Assembly (NCBI GenBank): GCA_026967495.1
Contig: CP114060.1
Span: 372,001 to 436,000, forward strand
Source of the DNA: Rouxiella badensis
Lineage (GTDB): Bacteria; Pseudomonadota; Gammaproteobacteria; Enterobacterales; Enterobacteriaceae
Direction of reading: 5' to 3'
DNA: 64,000 nt
The notes below the pieces were generated by a model. It was given only the letters and a program-made list of their open reading frames with translations. It was not told the origin of the DNA and made no database searches. Positions within the stretch are counted from its first letter, which is position 1, and each line of letters begins with the position of its first letter. Position numbers and translations under genes: made by a program. Below are positions 25,895-35,856 of the stretch, piece after piece.

Positions 25895-26827
25895 TTAACC
25901 AAACTCACGCATACGATGCAGGAATTTGGTGAACCAGGAGCCGTTCTCGGCGCGGTCGTGCTCGCCTGCAACCACAACGGTAGCGGTGGTGCCTGCCGGG
26001 TACGGGTGTTTTTCATCCATATCATCAAGAAGGATCTTAACCGGTACACGCTGCGCCAGACGTACCCACTCGAGGTTGCTGTCGATGGTCGCCAGACCAT
26101 CGCTGGATGCGGTGCTGCTGCTGTCGGTTACCGCCGCCGCGACGCTGTCTACGTGGCCGTGCAGAACGCGGTTGCTGCCCAGTGGGGTAATCTCGACGCG
26201 GTCACCCTTTTTAACGCGCGCCAGCTTGGTTTCTTCCATATAGGCCAGCACGTAGAAGGTGTGCTCTTTAACCAGTGCGATGGTGGTTTCACCACGGGTA
26301 ATGAAGTCGCCAGGGTGAACGGTCAGGTTAGTCACCCAGCCGTCGGCAGGAGCAATAACCACGGTACGCTGTAGGTCAAGCGCTGCGGCAGCCGCCGTTG
26401 CCTTGGCCTTCGCAAGCTGTTGCATCGTAGTTTGCAGGTCATTGGTCGCCTGCTCAATCGCTTCGATTGATATCGCCTGAGAACCGAGTTTCACGCGGCG
26501 AGCCGCTTCGCGTTTTTTCTCGTCGGCCAATGCCTGGTAATAAGCCACGTCGGCATTCGCCTGCTCCAGTGCCACCTGATAACGCGGCTGGTCAATTTTG
26601 AACAGCACGTCACCTTTAGAAACCAGCTGGTTATCCTCTACCGGAACGTCAGTTACCAGACCGGCAACGTCAGGTGCGATAGCCACGACGTCGGCGGTGA
26701 ATTTGGCATCACGCGTCCATGGGGACTCGGTATAAAAGACCCAGGCGCGGAAAATTGCGATGGCGGCCAGGATCACAATGATAAACGTTATTGCATAACG
26801 TATTATTTTTATTGATAAGTTTTTCAC
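25895..26827 (-). CDS. aaeA: AaeA, aromatic carboxylic acid efflux periplasmic adaptor
   Basis: 310-residue membrane-fusion protein. It has an N-terminal membrane anchor (about residues 11-28) and a split lipoyl/biotinyl-like domain (VAGLVTDVPVEDNQLVSKGD and later VIAPADGWVTNLTVHPGDF). A coiled coil rich in Ala/Lys/Glu (about 85-145) lies between them, followed by a beta-barrel domain. It links AaeB to an outer-membrane channel, probably TolC. aaeX precedes it by seven bases. Confidence 0.95.
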   Translation of the reverse strand: MKNLSIKIIRYAITFIIVILAAIAIFRAWVFYTESPWTRDAKFTADVVAIAPDVAGLVTDVPVEDNQLVSKGDVLFKIDQPRYQVALEQANADVAYYQALADEKKREAARRVKLGSQAISIEAIEQATNDLQTTMQQLAKAKATAAAAALDLQRTVVIAPADGWVTNLTVHPGDFITRGETTIALVKEHTFYVLAYMEETKLARVKKGDRVEITPLGSNRVLHGHVDSVAAAVTDSSSTASSDGLATIDSNLEWVRLAQRVPVKILLDDMDEKHPYPAGTTATVVVAGEHDRAENGSWFTKFLHRMREFG

Positions 26828-26834
26828 GACAGCC

Positions 26835-27038
26835 TCAGACGAAAATGCAGGAGATTAGGTAGAAGAGACAGCAATATAATGCCGTATTAAATAAAGCCGG
26901 ATGCCAGACAAAATCATAGATCCCGGTAGGTGTTAGAATTCGGCGCAGTATAAAAAATACTGCCAACGCCAAAAGGATTTCAAAAAACACCGGGGGAAAC
27001 GACAATCCGAAAATCACCATTACCGGAAGCAAACTCAT
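26835..27038 (-). CDS. aaeX: AaeX, small membrane protein of the efflux operon
   Basis: 67 residues with two hydrophobic helices, starting MSLLPVMVIFGLSFPPVFFE (DUF1656 family). It is the first gene of aaeXAB. An in-frame ATG at 27065 would add nine residues not found in the family. The function is not established, though it always accompanies aaeAB in enterobacteria. Confidence 0.92.
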   Translation of the reverse strand: MSLLPVMVIFGLSFPPVFFEILLALAVFFILRRILTPTGIYDFVWHPALFNTALYCCLFYLISCIFV

Positions 27039-27150
27039 GGATATTTCCTTAGACTCATACCACAAAGGTAGTGATGCACAGTAACCCTCATATTATTCAT
27101 TAATTTTAACATTACCGCGCGGATCCGATTCAGAATTTTCAACAATACCA

Positions 27151-27185
27151 GCGCACTTCGAGAGAATAATCTCTAAAGGGTGCGC
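27151..27185. promoter_or_regulatory. Compound inverted repeat between aaeX and aaeR
   Basis: GCGCAC (27151-27156) and GTGCGC (27180-27185) flank AGAGA (27161-27165) and TCTCT (27170-27174). Both nested arms are perfect. The position, 113 bp before aaeX and 162 bp before aaeR, suits a LysR-type AaeR operator controlling both directions. No AaeR consensus was available to test this. Confidence 0.4.
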
Positions 27186-27346
27186 AGAGGGGTAAAGTTG
27201 GATTGCCAGAAAAGTCGGCGGAGGTAAGAAAAAACGATTTAACTGCATCCGAACTTGAGGCTTTTATCTGGACAAGTATATTAGCCTGCTTATTATCAAG
27301 TTATCAACATTACGTGATCACAATCACTTTTAAGCTGAGCTTAACA

Positions 27347-28279
27347 ATGGACCGATTAAAACGCATGTCAATCTTTGCTCAGGTGGTTGAAAGCGGTTCT
27401 TATACTGCGGCCGCTCCTCGCCTTCAGATGAGCGTTTCAGCCATCAGCCAGAGCATCAGCAAGCTTGAAAATGAATTACAAATCAAACTATTAAACAGAA
27501 GTACTCGCAGTCTTGGGCTTACCGAGGCCGGGAAGATTTACTATCAGGGTTGCCACAAGATGCTGCATAACGTTCGTGAAGTCCACGAGCAATTATATGC
27601 ATTTAATAACACACCAACCGGTACATTACGCATCGGCAGCTCCTCGACAATGGCACAAAATGTCCTTGCTGCAATGACCGCGCAGATGCTCGTCGAGTAT
27701 CCGGGGCTGACCGTCAATCTGGTTACTGGTATTCCAGCCCCGGATCTTATCTCTGACGGGCTTGATATCGTGATCCGCGTCGGCAAACTTCAGGATTCGA
27801 GCCTGTTTTCTAAACATCTCGGCTCGATGCCAATGGTAGTCTGTGCCGCTAAAAGTTATTTGATTCAACACGGTAAGCCCGAAGCGCCTGCGGATATGGT
27901 GAACTTCTCCTGGCTGGAATACAGCGTACGCCCAGACAGCCAGTTCGACTTGATATCACCCGAGGGGCAGGCTATCCGTATTCGTCCCGAGGGGCGGTTT
28001 GTGACTAACGATTCGCAGACCATTATTCGCTGGCTAAAAGCCGGTGTCGGCATTGCCTATATTCCGCTGATGTGGATTATTGACGAGATTAATTCGGGGG
28101 AAGTCGAGATTCTGTTTGGGAATTATCAGTCCGAGCCGCGTCCTGTTTATGCGCTGCATACCGAAAAAGACAAACTGCCGCTAAAGGTGCAGGTGTGCAT
28201 TAATTACCTGATCGAATACTTCAAGGAAGTCAGCAAGGTCTATCGCAAGCATCGTAAAAGAGAACCGGGCGCTAAATAG
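27347..28279 (+). CDS. aaeR: AaeR, LysR-type regulator of aaeXAB
   Basis: 310-residue LysR regulator with an N-terminal winged helix-turn-helix (SYTAAAPRLQMSVSAISQSI) and a co-inducer-binding domain. It is divergent from aaeXAB, as in E. coli, where it responds to aromatic carboxylic acids. The ATG at 27347 (MDRLKRMSIF) matches the family start; an upstream in-frame codon at 27203 would add 48 unconserved residues. Confidence 0.94.
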   Translation: MDRLKRMSIFAQVVESGSYTAAAPRLQMSVSAISQSISKLENELQIKLLNRSTRSLGLTEAGKIYYQGCHKMLHNVREVHEQLYAFNNTPTGTLRIGSSSTMAQNVLAAMTAQMLVEYPGLTVNLVTGIPAPDLISDGLDIVIRVGKLQDSSLFSKHLGSMPMVVCAAKSYLIQHGKPEAPADMVNFSWLEYSVRPDSQFDLISPEGQAIRIRPEGRFVTNDSQTIIRWLKAGVGIAYIPLMWIIDEINSGEVEILFGNYQSEPRPVYALHTEKDKLPLKVQVCINYLIEYFKEVSKVYRKHRKREPGAK

Positions 28280-28288
28280 CGCCCGGTT
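28263..28288. terminator. Bidirectional terminator overlapping the aaeR stop
   Basis: AACCGGGCGCTA and TAGCGCCCGGTT form a 12-bp inverted repeat with an AA centre that includes the aaeR stop codon. It lies between convergent aaeR and tldD. There is no long T-run. Confidence 0.6.
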
Positions 28289-28320
28289 GATTGATTGCGG
28301 TAACACAAATAACCCGGTTA

Positions 28321-29766
28321 TCAGGCCGTGCCGCCGACGGTCAAACTGTCCAGTTTCAGCGTTGGCTGGCCGACACCGACCGGTACGCTCTGACCTTCTT
28401 TACCGCAGACCCCCACGCCTTTGTCGAGCGCAAGGTCGTTCCCGACCATCGAAATCTGCTGCATCGCCTCAATACCCGAACCAATCAGGGTTGCGCCCTT
28501 AACCGGTTTAGTAATGCGGCCTTTCTCGATCAGATAGGCTTCCGAAGTCGAGAAAACAAATTTACCCGAGGTGATATCGACCTGACCGCCGCCAAAGTTT
28601 GGCGCATACAGGCCGTATTCGACGCTACTAATAATATCTTCAGGTGTTGACTGCCCACCCAGCAGGTAGGTGTTAGTCATGCGCGGCATCGGCAGGTGAG
28701 CATAAGACTCGCGTCGACCGTTACCGGTTGGCGCAACGCCCATCAGGCGTGCATTCAGCTTGTCCTGCATATAACCTTTCAGAATACCATTTTCGATCAG
28801 CACGTTGTATTGACCCGGCACACCTTCGTCATCAATCGAAATTGAACCACGACGGCCCTGCAGGGTGCCATCGTCCACCACGGTGCAGAGTTCAGAGGCA
28901 ACCAGTTTGCCCATCTGACCGCTGAACATTGAGGTACCACGGCGGTTAAAGTCGCCTTCCAGCCCGTGTCCAACCGCTTCGTGCAGCAGCACCCCCGGCC
29001 AGCCTGCGCCGAGAACGACCGGCATCGTTCCGGCCGGAGCCGCAACGGCGGTCAGATTGACCAACGCCATACGCACCGCTTCGCGGGCATAGACATCAGC
29101 GCGAACTTCACCGTCAACGCTTTCAAGGAAATATTCATAACCGAAACGACCGCCGCCGCCGCTTGAACCGCGCTCGCGGCGACCGTCTTGCTCGACCAGC
29201 ACGCTCACGGACAAACGAACCAGCGGGCGAATATCTGCCGCCAGCGTGCCGTCGGTGGCAGCAACCAGTACGCTTTCATACACGCCGGTAATGCTGGCAG
29301 AGACTTCCTGCACGCGGCTGTCTGCCGCACGCGCCGCTTTATCTACACGGTGCAGCAGGGCAATCTTCTCTTCACGCGGCAGGCTTTGCAGCGGATCTGC
29401 CAGTGAATAAAGGGGAGAGTGGTTGATGGCACCCAGCTGGTGGGCTTTGCCATTACCCTGTTCGCGCACGATGCTGCGTGCGGCCTGCGCGCTCTGGTTC
29501 AGCGCGTTCAGGGTAATCTGATCGGCGTAAGCAAAACCGGTTTTCTCGCCGCTTACGGCGCGAACGCCAACGCCCTGATCGATATTGTAAGACCCGTCTT
29601 TGATGATGCTGTCTTCAATGACCCAGGCTTCGTGAAAACTGGACTGGAAATAGAGATCGGCATAATCGAGACGGCGCTCAGACAGCTGGCCTAATACCGA
29701 AAACAGGTCTTGTTGACTCAGGTTATTAGCGGTTAGTAACCGCTCACTGACTAGGGCCAGACTCAT
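28321..29766 (-). CDS. tldD: TldD, zinc protease subunit of TldD/TldE
   Basis: 481-residue catalytic subunit. The zinc motif HEAVGHGLEGD is present. Other family blocks include DGSYNIDQGVGVRAVSGEKT, RGSSGGGGRFGYE, TNTYLLGG and PNFGGGQVDITSG. Together with PmbA (17429-18769) it degrades peptides entering a central cavity. The start at 29766 (MSLALVSERLL) equals the E. coli start; an ATG at 29790 lies eight residues upstream. yhdP ends 82 bases upstream of it. Confidence 0.96.
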   Translation of the reverse strand: MSLALVSERLLTANNLSQQDLFSVLGQLSERRLDYADLYFQSSFHEAWVIEDSIIKDGSYNIDQGVGVRAVSGEKTGFAYADQITLNALNQSAQAARSIVREQGNGKAHQLGAINHSPLYSLADPLQSLPREEKIALLHRVDKAARAADSRVQEVSASITGVYESVLVAATDGTLAADIRPLVRLSVSVLVEQDGRRERGSSGGGGRFGYEYFLESVDGEVRADVYAREAVRMALVNLTAVAAPAGTMPVVLGAGWPGVLLHEAVGHGLEGDFNRRGTSMFSGQMGKLVASELCTVVDDGTLQGRRGSISIDDEGVPGQYNVLIENGILKGYMQDKLNARLMGVAPTGNGRRESYAHLPMPRMTNTYLLGGQSTPEDIISSVEYGLYAPNFGGGQVDITSGKFVFSTSEAYLIEKGRITKPVKGATLIGSGIEAMQQISMVGNDLALDKGVGVCGKEGQSVPVGVGQPTLKLDSLTVGGTA

Positions 29767-29848
29767 AATTTCTTCACTCTCTTTGGTCATGTAAAGTCAA
29801 GTTACAGCCTAACACAGTATGAGGTTTCTCAACACTGCGCGGCCCGTC

Positions 29849-32800
29849 TCAGCGTGCTGGCGTGGTCAGGGCCTGTTTGTCGGCCTTGGACTGGCGCAGG
29901 ATCTCGTGAATTTCAGGCTGCTCGATGGTGCCATCAATCTGATAGCGGATCAGCGAAATTTTGTTCCACAGCGGTGCCAACGCCTGGCTTGCGGCAAAGA
30001 CCGCGGCGCCGACGATTGGGTTTATCACAAACGCCGTCGCAACGCCGACCGTCGCGGAGATCTCTGGCGCAATAACCGCTTCAAGATCCAGCCTCTGGGT
30101 CACGAGGTCAACATTGCCGTTAATCGCGATATCCGCCGCCAGACCGTCAACCAACAGGTCGTTGGTGTGGATAACACCGTCCTTGATCCAGGCCGTCGAC
30201 TTGATGGAGTCAAAGTAGAAACCTTTACCAAAGGTATCGCGGAAGTCGAGCTGAAGTTTGCGCAACAGTGCGTCGAAGCTGACCAGACGCAACAACTGCC
30301 CCGCACGACCGCCGCCCATATTGATGATTTCACCCTTACCGAAGTCGGTTTTCATCGTGCCGTTCAGCGTCTTGGCATCCGGTTTCCACGGCGCGTCTTT
30401 CCAGTGCAGGTCAAAGTCTATCTTGAACGGTGCCCCCTTCAGCGGCGTGGTCACGCCTATGAAGGAAGTGGCACGGTCAAAATTCTTGCCGCTCAGCGTG
30501 CCTTTGAGCGCCGTGCTGTCATGGTTTTGCGCATCTTGTTTCCAGTCGCCCTGCACGTCAAGACGGCCTTCACCGGTGTCGATGACGCCATTGCGCAACG
30601 TCAGCAGGTTGCCCTGCGGAGCCAGATCGGCATCGACCTTACGCAGACTTTGTCCCATAAACCAGCAGGCTTCACAGCGCACATTCAGCGCTGGCCAGTT
30701 GGCGAAAGACAGGTGGCGGCTAAACGGATTCTGCGTACCCTGGGTATCGCCGCTGTTGCCGCTCGCCGTGCTCCACTGCGGATTAAAGTAAAGATAGCGC
30801 AGATTTGCCAGCCACGGACCGCTGCTGTTCATATCCAGCGTGCCGTCGATCTCTTTGCCTTTGGCCTTGATATGCATACCGTCATCGCTCTGCGTCGAGG
30901 TAAGCATCAGGTCATTCCACCCTTGACCGGCCAAGGTCAGGCGCGGCGTGGTCACCGTAATCTGATGCGGGAAGCCAAAGCCAACCAGCTTGCTGTTCTC
31001 GCTCTGAGTCGCTTTGTCCGGGGACAGCAGCGCCAGCCAGTTTTCGCCGTCGAGCGCAGGAAGATGCAACGTCAGGCTGCTGGTTGCCGGCAGCGCTGGG
31101 GTCTTGCTGGCATTGGCTTCCCAGGATGCACGGTCGAGCGTCAGCTGTTTACCCAGCAGCCAGCGGCTGTTGAAGCGATCTTTACCCGCCAGCACGCCGT
31201 TGAGAGTGAAGCTGTGCAAATCACCCTGCACGCTGACGCTAAGCGGCAAGGCGTGGCCAGGCGTCTTATTCAGCGGGTTAGGTAAGTGACTGCTCACATT
31301 CTTCAGATCGGCGTCGGCAGTCACCTTATAACTTGGCGAGCCTTTATACGGCAGCAGGATATCAACCGCGCTTTTCCAGTTCGCGCTGCCTGAAATCTTC
31401 GCCGCAATCGCCTTCGGCAGGCCAGGCAGCTTCGCAGGCTGCCAGTCACCGTTCAATCCGACAGTAATCTCATAGTTTTCAGGCTGTTCGAAGGTTTTAA
31501 AGTTAATGTTTACCGGCTGTCCAAGCAGGGTGCCGGTCATAGCGTTACTCTCAAGGTTGCCATTATCAAAGCTGAACTGGCCAGTCAGGTTCTGAACTTT
31601 GTTATCGATAGGCTTGATGTAAAGACTATTGTTCTGCAAATTCACGCCACCGGTCGCACGAACCAGCTTGCCGTTCAATGGGATATCTAAATGTAAGCGC
31701 CCACTGACATTGCCGCCAATTTGCAGCTCCTTAAGCGCAGCGCCGAGACTATTACGCAGCGGCGTTTCCTCAAAATAGTGGCCAACGTCGCTGCCCTGCC
31801 CGCTGATATCGGCATCGACGAACAGCTTTTCCTTCAGATAGTCAGGAATGTTGGCCACGATATTGTTGCCCGACACGTTGCCAAGCTGAGTATGCGCCGC
31901 CTTCATGAACAGACCGTCGTTGAGGAAGTCGAGATCGATGTCCAGATTGGTCAGTGCAGGCCATTCAGGCTGGAACTGGAAGGTGGAATGACGCAGCGGT
32001 ACCCACACCTCAAACTGGCCTTCGTTATTTTTGAACGGGAACTGGTGAGGGTTACCGTTGAAGCTCAGCGTGGCGTTATCAACCTGCCCGGCCTGAATCG
32101 CCGCGCTGAGATAGTCCACCAGTCCTTTACCCATCAGGGTTTCAGGGAAGTAGCGCCACGCCTGACCGCCGTCATAGACGCGAATACCAGAGAGGATTTT
32201 CAGCCATGGCTGGCCCTTGACGGGTTGGGTGTAGGTGAAGCCGCCGGTAGCCCACAGGCCGGTTGCCTTGACGCTGACGTCCTGCGACCACAGCGACCAG
32301 CCGTCATTATTGTTGGTCCAGTCGAAGGTACCGCTCGCCTGTCCGATTTCCAGCGGCGCGCGGAAGACTTTACCGAAAGGCAGCTGGCTGTTGTTCAGGT
32401 CAACGGTTAGGCGTCCACGAGGCACACTGCCGCTCAGCGTTCCGCCAAAATTGTTGACGCCCGGCAGCAGCTCCCAACGCTGCCAGCTCACGTCGTGCCA
32501 TGAAAGGTTGAAGCGTGTTTGTTCAGGCTGTTTGAGCGGGATATCCAGCGCCAACTTGTCGACCCTGCCGGTGGGCTTCAGGTCTTTCCAGCGTTCAAGC
32601 AGCGCCGGGGTCAGGAATGAAATCGTCGGAATAAGTGGCCCAATGCGCTCAAGCTGGATATTGCTGCCGCGCAGGCGCAGCTGCTCCTGCTGGTCGGGGC
32701 CGAGGAACTGGGCATTGCCGCTGGTGCCATTTTCCGGCAGATAAAGTGCGTTGAGGGCGCCCTTCGGCCAGTCCTGACCGTCGGTTTGCAGGTTCAACTG

Positions 32801-33700
32801 CGGCGTTCCCACCTGCCAGCCATTACCCTGACGGCTGCCGTGCAGGGTCAGGTTATCAGCATCAAGTCGGTGCGACTGGCCGTCGGTGTGCCACACGGCC
32901 TCACCTTTTTTCACCTGCACATCTCCGGAGAACACCTGTCCGTCGCGCAGAGTGAGCCACGCAGCCAGACTAAAGTTGGCGCTTTCAAGCCCGGTGTTGC
33001 TGCGCAGCCAGCGGCTGAACCACGGCTTCATGTCGATATCATCGGCCTGAAGATAGATTTTGCCGTCGTTGAGCAGTCCGTCGTTGTCGTTGAGATCCAT
33101 CCGCAGCTGCACGATGCCGTGCTGACCGTTGAAGCTCGACAGGCCCAGCTGGCCCTCGGCGCGGTGGCGGTTTGGCGAGTTGAGCCAGGTCATCTGCTGG
33201 ATATCAAACTCGGCACGCGGCCCAGACGGCGTCAGGAAAGTAATGCGGCTATTGCGCAGGTCGAAGTGGTCAACCTGCTTGAGGAAGATGTCACTGATGC
33301 GGTTTGCCCCAATCGGGCTCCGTTTATTGTCATCGCCGCCCAGCGTAGAGTTTAAATCGAGCTGAAGATTGTAGAAGGTCAGATCGCGGAACTGCCAGCG
33401 CAGGTGAAGCAGCGACTGCCAGACGTCAAGCGCCAGCGTGATGCGTTCAACTTTGGAGGAGGACTCTGGCAACTTGACCGATAAATCTCTGAGCTCGAGC
33501 ATCGGACCGAAGGTCTGCCAGCTGCCGTGAACCTGCGAGAGGGCGATCGGCACGCCGGTCATAGACTGAATTTTATCGACGATAGGCTGTTTAAAGCGGT
33601 CGAGCTGGGGTAATGCAAGACGCAAGCCACTGATCGCCAACGCGACGATCACTACAATCGTCGCGAAGCTGGTAAGCAGTATCCCGGGCAGTCGCCTCAC
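29849..33700 (-). CDS. yhdP: YhdP, AsmA-like envelope lipid-transport protein
   Basis: 1283-residue member of the AsmA/TamB-like bridge family. YhdP acts with TamB and YdbH in anterograde phospholipid transport to the outer membrane. One N-terminal membrane helix (about residues 7-30) is followed by a very long periplasmic beta-rich region and a DUF3971/AsmA-like C-terminal part ending in a Lys/Gln-rich tail. It is slightly longer than E. coli (1266). Reading is uninterrupted over 3.8 kb, in contrast to many neighbours with indels. Confidence 0.95.
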   Translation of the reverse strand: MRRLPGILLTSFATIVVIVALAISGLRLALPQLDRFKQPIVDKIQSMTGVPIALSQVHGSWQTFGPMLELRDLSVKLPESSSKVERITLALDVWQSLLHLRWQFRDLTFYNLQLDLNSTLGGDDNKRSPIGANRISDIFLKQVDHFDLRNSRITFLTPSGPRAEFDIQQMTWLNSPNRHRAEGQLGLSSFNGQHGIVQLRMDLNDNDGLLNDGKIYLQADDIDMKPWFSRWLRSNTGLESANFSLAAWLTLRDGQVFSGDVQVKKGEAVWHTDGQSHRLDADNLTLHGSRQGNGWQVGTPQLNLQTDGQDWPKGALNALYLPENGTSGNAQFLGPDQQEQLRLRGSNIQLERIGPLIPTISFLTPALLERWKDLKPTGRVDKLALDIPLKQPEQTRFNLSWHDVSWQRWELLPGVNNFGGTLSGSVPRGRLTVDLNNSQLPFGKVFRAPLEIGQASGTFDWTNNNDGWSLWSQDVSVKATGLWATGGFTYTQPVKGQPWLKILSGIRVYDGGQAWRYFPETLMGKGLVDYLSAAIQAGQVDNATLSFNGNPHQFPFKNNEGQFEVWVPLRHSTFQFQPEWPALTNLDIDLDFLNDGLFMKAAHTQLGNVSGNNIVANIPDYLKEKLFVDADISGQGSDVGHYFEETPLRNSLGAALKELQIGGNVSGRLHLDIPLNGKLVRATGGVNLQNNSLYIKPIDNKVQNLTGQFSFDNGNLESNAMTGTLLGQPVNINFKTFEQPENYEITVGLNGDWQPAKLPGLPKAIAAKISGSANWKSAVDILLPYKGSPSYKVTADADLKNVSSHLPNPLNKTPGHALPLSVSVQGDLHSFTLNGVLAGKDRFNSRWLLGKQLTLDRASWEANASKTPALPATSSLTLHLPALDGENWLALLSPDKATQSENSKLVGFGFPHQITVTTPRLTLAGQGWNDLMLTSTQSDDGMHIKAKGKEIDGTLDMNSSGPWLANLRYLYFNPQWSTASGNSGDTQGTQNPFSRHLSFANWPALNVRCEACWFMGQSLRKVDADLAPQGNLLTLRNGVIDTGEGRLDVQGDWKQDAQNHDSTALKGTLSGKNFDRATSFIGVTTPLKGAPFKIDFDLHWKDAPWKPDAKTLNGTMKTDFGKGEIINMGGGRAGQLLRLVSFDALLRKLQLDFRDTFGKGFYFDSIKSTAWIKDGVIHTNDLLVDGLAADIAINGNVDLVTQRLDLEAVIAPEISATVGVATAFVINPIVGAAVFAASQALAPLWNKISLIRYQIDGTIEQPEIHEILRQSKADKQALTTPAR

Positions 33701-33795
33701 ACTTATCTCCTTGTATTCTATTCAGCGCTGAAATCGACTACGCAAGATAATCCTACGTTAAAACCAGGCCACAAATAACCAGTTAATTCTGGGAA

Positions 33796-35265
33796 TTACA
33801 TCATGACGACGTCAAATTGCTCTTGACTGTACAACGGCTCAATCTGGACCTTGACCTGTTTGCCGACGAAAATTTCGACCTCGGCCAGCGCATGGGACTC
33901 TTCGCCCTTCAAGGCGTCACCGACGGCAACGGAGGCGTAAACCAGGAACCGGTCCGCATCATAGGCGTGATGCACGCGCACAATCTCACGCAGGATTTCG
34001 TAGCATACCGTTTCAACGGTTTTAACCGTTCCACGGCCGTGACAAGTTGGACAATCGCTGCAGAGAACATGTTCCACGCTTTCACGGGTTCTTTTACGCG
34101 TCATCTCGACCAGACCTAGCGCGGAGAAGCCGTGAATGCCGGTTTTCACGCGGTCCTTCGACAGCGCCTGCTCCAGCGAGTGCAGCACGCGACGGCGGTG
34201 GTCCTCATTAGACATATCGATGAAGTCAATGATGATGATGCCACCGAGATTGCGCAGCCGCAGCTGGCGGGCAATCGCCTGCGTCGCTTCGGTGTTGGTA
34301 TTGAAGATAGTCTCTTCGAGATTGCGATGCCCCACGAACGCACCGGTGTTGATATCAATGGTGGTCATGGCTTCGGTCTGATCGATTATCAGATAGCCAC
34401 CCGACTTCAGCTCCACCTTACGCTCCAGCGCACGCTGGATTTCGTTTTCGACGTCATAGAGGTCGAAGATAGGCTGCTTGCCGCTGTAGTGCTCAAGCTT
34501 GTCGGTCAGCTCCGGCATGTATTCGCTGGTGAACTCGAGCAGCAGCTCGTAGGTCAGACGGGAGTCAACGCGGATGCGGTGCAGCTCCTGGCCGGCGAAG
34601 TCTCGCAGCACGCGGTGCGCCAGCGCAAGCTCACCGTAGAGCTTGCACTTGGTCACGTTGCGGCGTTTGCGCTCCATCACCTTGGTCCACAGGCGTTTCA
34701 GATAGGCGGCGTCCTGCGCCAGCTCTTCTGCCCGCACGCCTTCGGCAGCGGTACGAATGATATAGCCGCCCTGCTCGTCGCAGTGGGCAGAAACAATTTT
34801 CTTGAGGCGGTCGCGCTCGGCTTCACTCTCGATGCGCTGTGAGACACCCACGTGCGATGCACCTGGCATAAAGACCAGATAACGGGAAGGCAGGGTAATG
34901 TCGGTGGTCAGACGTGCGCCCTTGGTCCCGAGCGGATCTTTCACGACCTGCACCATCAGATCCTGGCCCTGATGAACCAGTTCGACGATGTCGCGTACGT
35001 TGAAGTTTTTCTGTTCTTCGCGCGCCACACACTCGGTGTGCGGCATGATGTCCGAGGCGTGCAGGAAAGCGGCTTTTTCGAGACCAATATCAACAAAAGC
35101 CGCCTGCATTCCGGGCAGGACACGGCTCACGCGACCTTTGTAAATATTCCCTGCAATACCGCGTTTTGCCTCTCGTTCTACGTGGATCTCTTGCAAGATG
35201 CCACCGTCGATGTATGCCACCCGAGTTTCCGATGGGGTAACATTGACCAGTAATTCAGCCGTCAT
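33796..35265 (-). CDS. rng: RNase G (CafA)
   Basis: 489-residue endoribonuclease of the RNase E/G family that matures the 16S rRNA 5' end and cleaves some mRNAs. S1 domain about residues 35-125 (NIYKGRVSRVLPGMQAAFVD). The DNase I-like catalytic domain has the metal-binding aspartates in TTIDINTGAFVG and IIIDFIDM. The Zn-link cysteines are in CSDCPTCHGRG. The start at 35265 gives exactly the E. coli length. It overlaps the 3' end of yhdE by 11 bases. Confidence 0.96.
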   Translation of the reverse strand: MTAELLVNVTPSETRVAYIDGGILQEIHVEREAKRGIAGNIYKGRVSRVLPGMQAAFVDIGLEKAAFLHASDIMPHTECVAREEQKNFNVRDIVELVHQGQDLMVQVVKDPLGTKGARLTTDITLPSRYLVFMPGASHVGVSQRIESEAERDRLKKIVSAHCDEQGGYIIRTAAEGVRAEELAQDAAYLKRLWTKVMERKRRNVTKCKLYGELALAHRVLRDFAGQELHRIRVDSRLTYELLLEFTSEYMPELTDKLEHYSGKQPIFDLYDVENEIQRALERKVELKSGGYLIIDQTEAMTTIDINTGAFVGHRNLEETIFNTNTEATQAIARQLRLRNLGGIIIIDFIDMSNEDHRRRVLHSLEQALSKDRVKTGIHGFSALGLVEMTRKRTRESVEHVLCSDCPTCHGRGTVKTVETVCYEILREIVRVHHAYDADRFLVYASVAVGDALKGEESHALAEVEIFVGKQVKVQIEPLYSQEQFDVVMM

Positions 35266-35849
35266 GCTTTCTCCTAAGAACGCGTAGTGCAACAAAATTA
35301 CTGTACAGCTCTTGGGTCTCGACCAGAGGGAGTCCCACTACTGCATAGTAACTGCCGCGGATCTCACGGACGAAACATCCGCCCTTTCCTTGAATACCGT
35401 ATGCCCCCGCTTTATCCATGGGACTCACCGCTGGAAATATAGTGCTCTATATCCTCAGATGATAGCGTTCTGAAAGTGACATCGGTCACAACCAACGCAC
35501 TCAGGTGTTGTTGGGTATCGGCGAGAGCTATAGCGGTCATTACCTGATGTTGACGTCCTGACAACGCCGCCAGCATTTCAGCAGCCTGCTGAATATCGGC
35601 AGGTTTTTCCAAAACATATCCATCAAGTACCACAATAGTGTCTGCGCCCAATACCGGCAAGTCCTGAGGGGCAACGGCCACGCCTGCACGCGCCTTATCC
35701 AGCGCCAGACGTTGTACGTAGTCGGCGGGAGCTTCGTCAGGGTGGCGCTGTTCGGCCACGTCGGTCATTAAACGTTCGAAGGGCAGCTCCAGCATCGTTA
35801 ACAATTCACGACGACGCGGCGAACCCGATGCGAGATAAAGTAAAGTCAT
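35255..35849 (-). CDS. yhdE: YhdE, Maf-family dTTP/UTP pyrophosphatase (frameshifted)
   Basis: Maf-type nucleotide pyrophosphatase that hydrolyses dTTP, UTP and modified nucleotides. The N-terminal LYLASGSPRRRELL and the LGADTIVVLDG block are present. As read the protein stops after SSGESHG. Removing one base of GGG at 35420-35422 (plus strand) continues through DKAGAYGIQGKGGCFV to KHDG and yields 197 residues, the E. coli length. The start at 35849 (MTLLYLASGS) is the conserved one; 35870 is an upstream ATG overlapping mreD. Confidence 0.92.
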
Positions 35850-35856
35850 AATGCCC

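Noticed and set aside
29819..31285. 488-codon open frame on the plus strand opposite yhdP
   Set aside because: It lies entirely antisense to a well-supported yhdP frame. Its composition (Arg/Gln/Ala-rich, no domains) is that of a shadow frame in GC-rich coding DNA.
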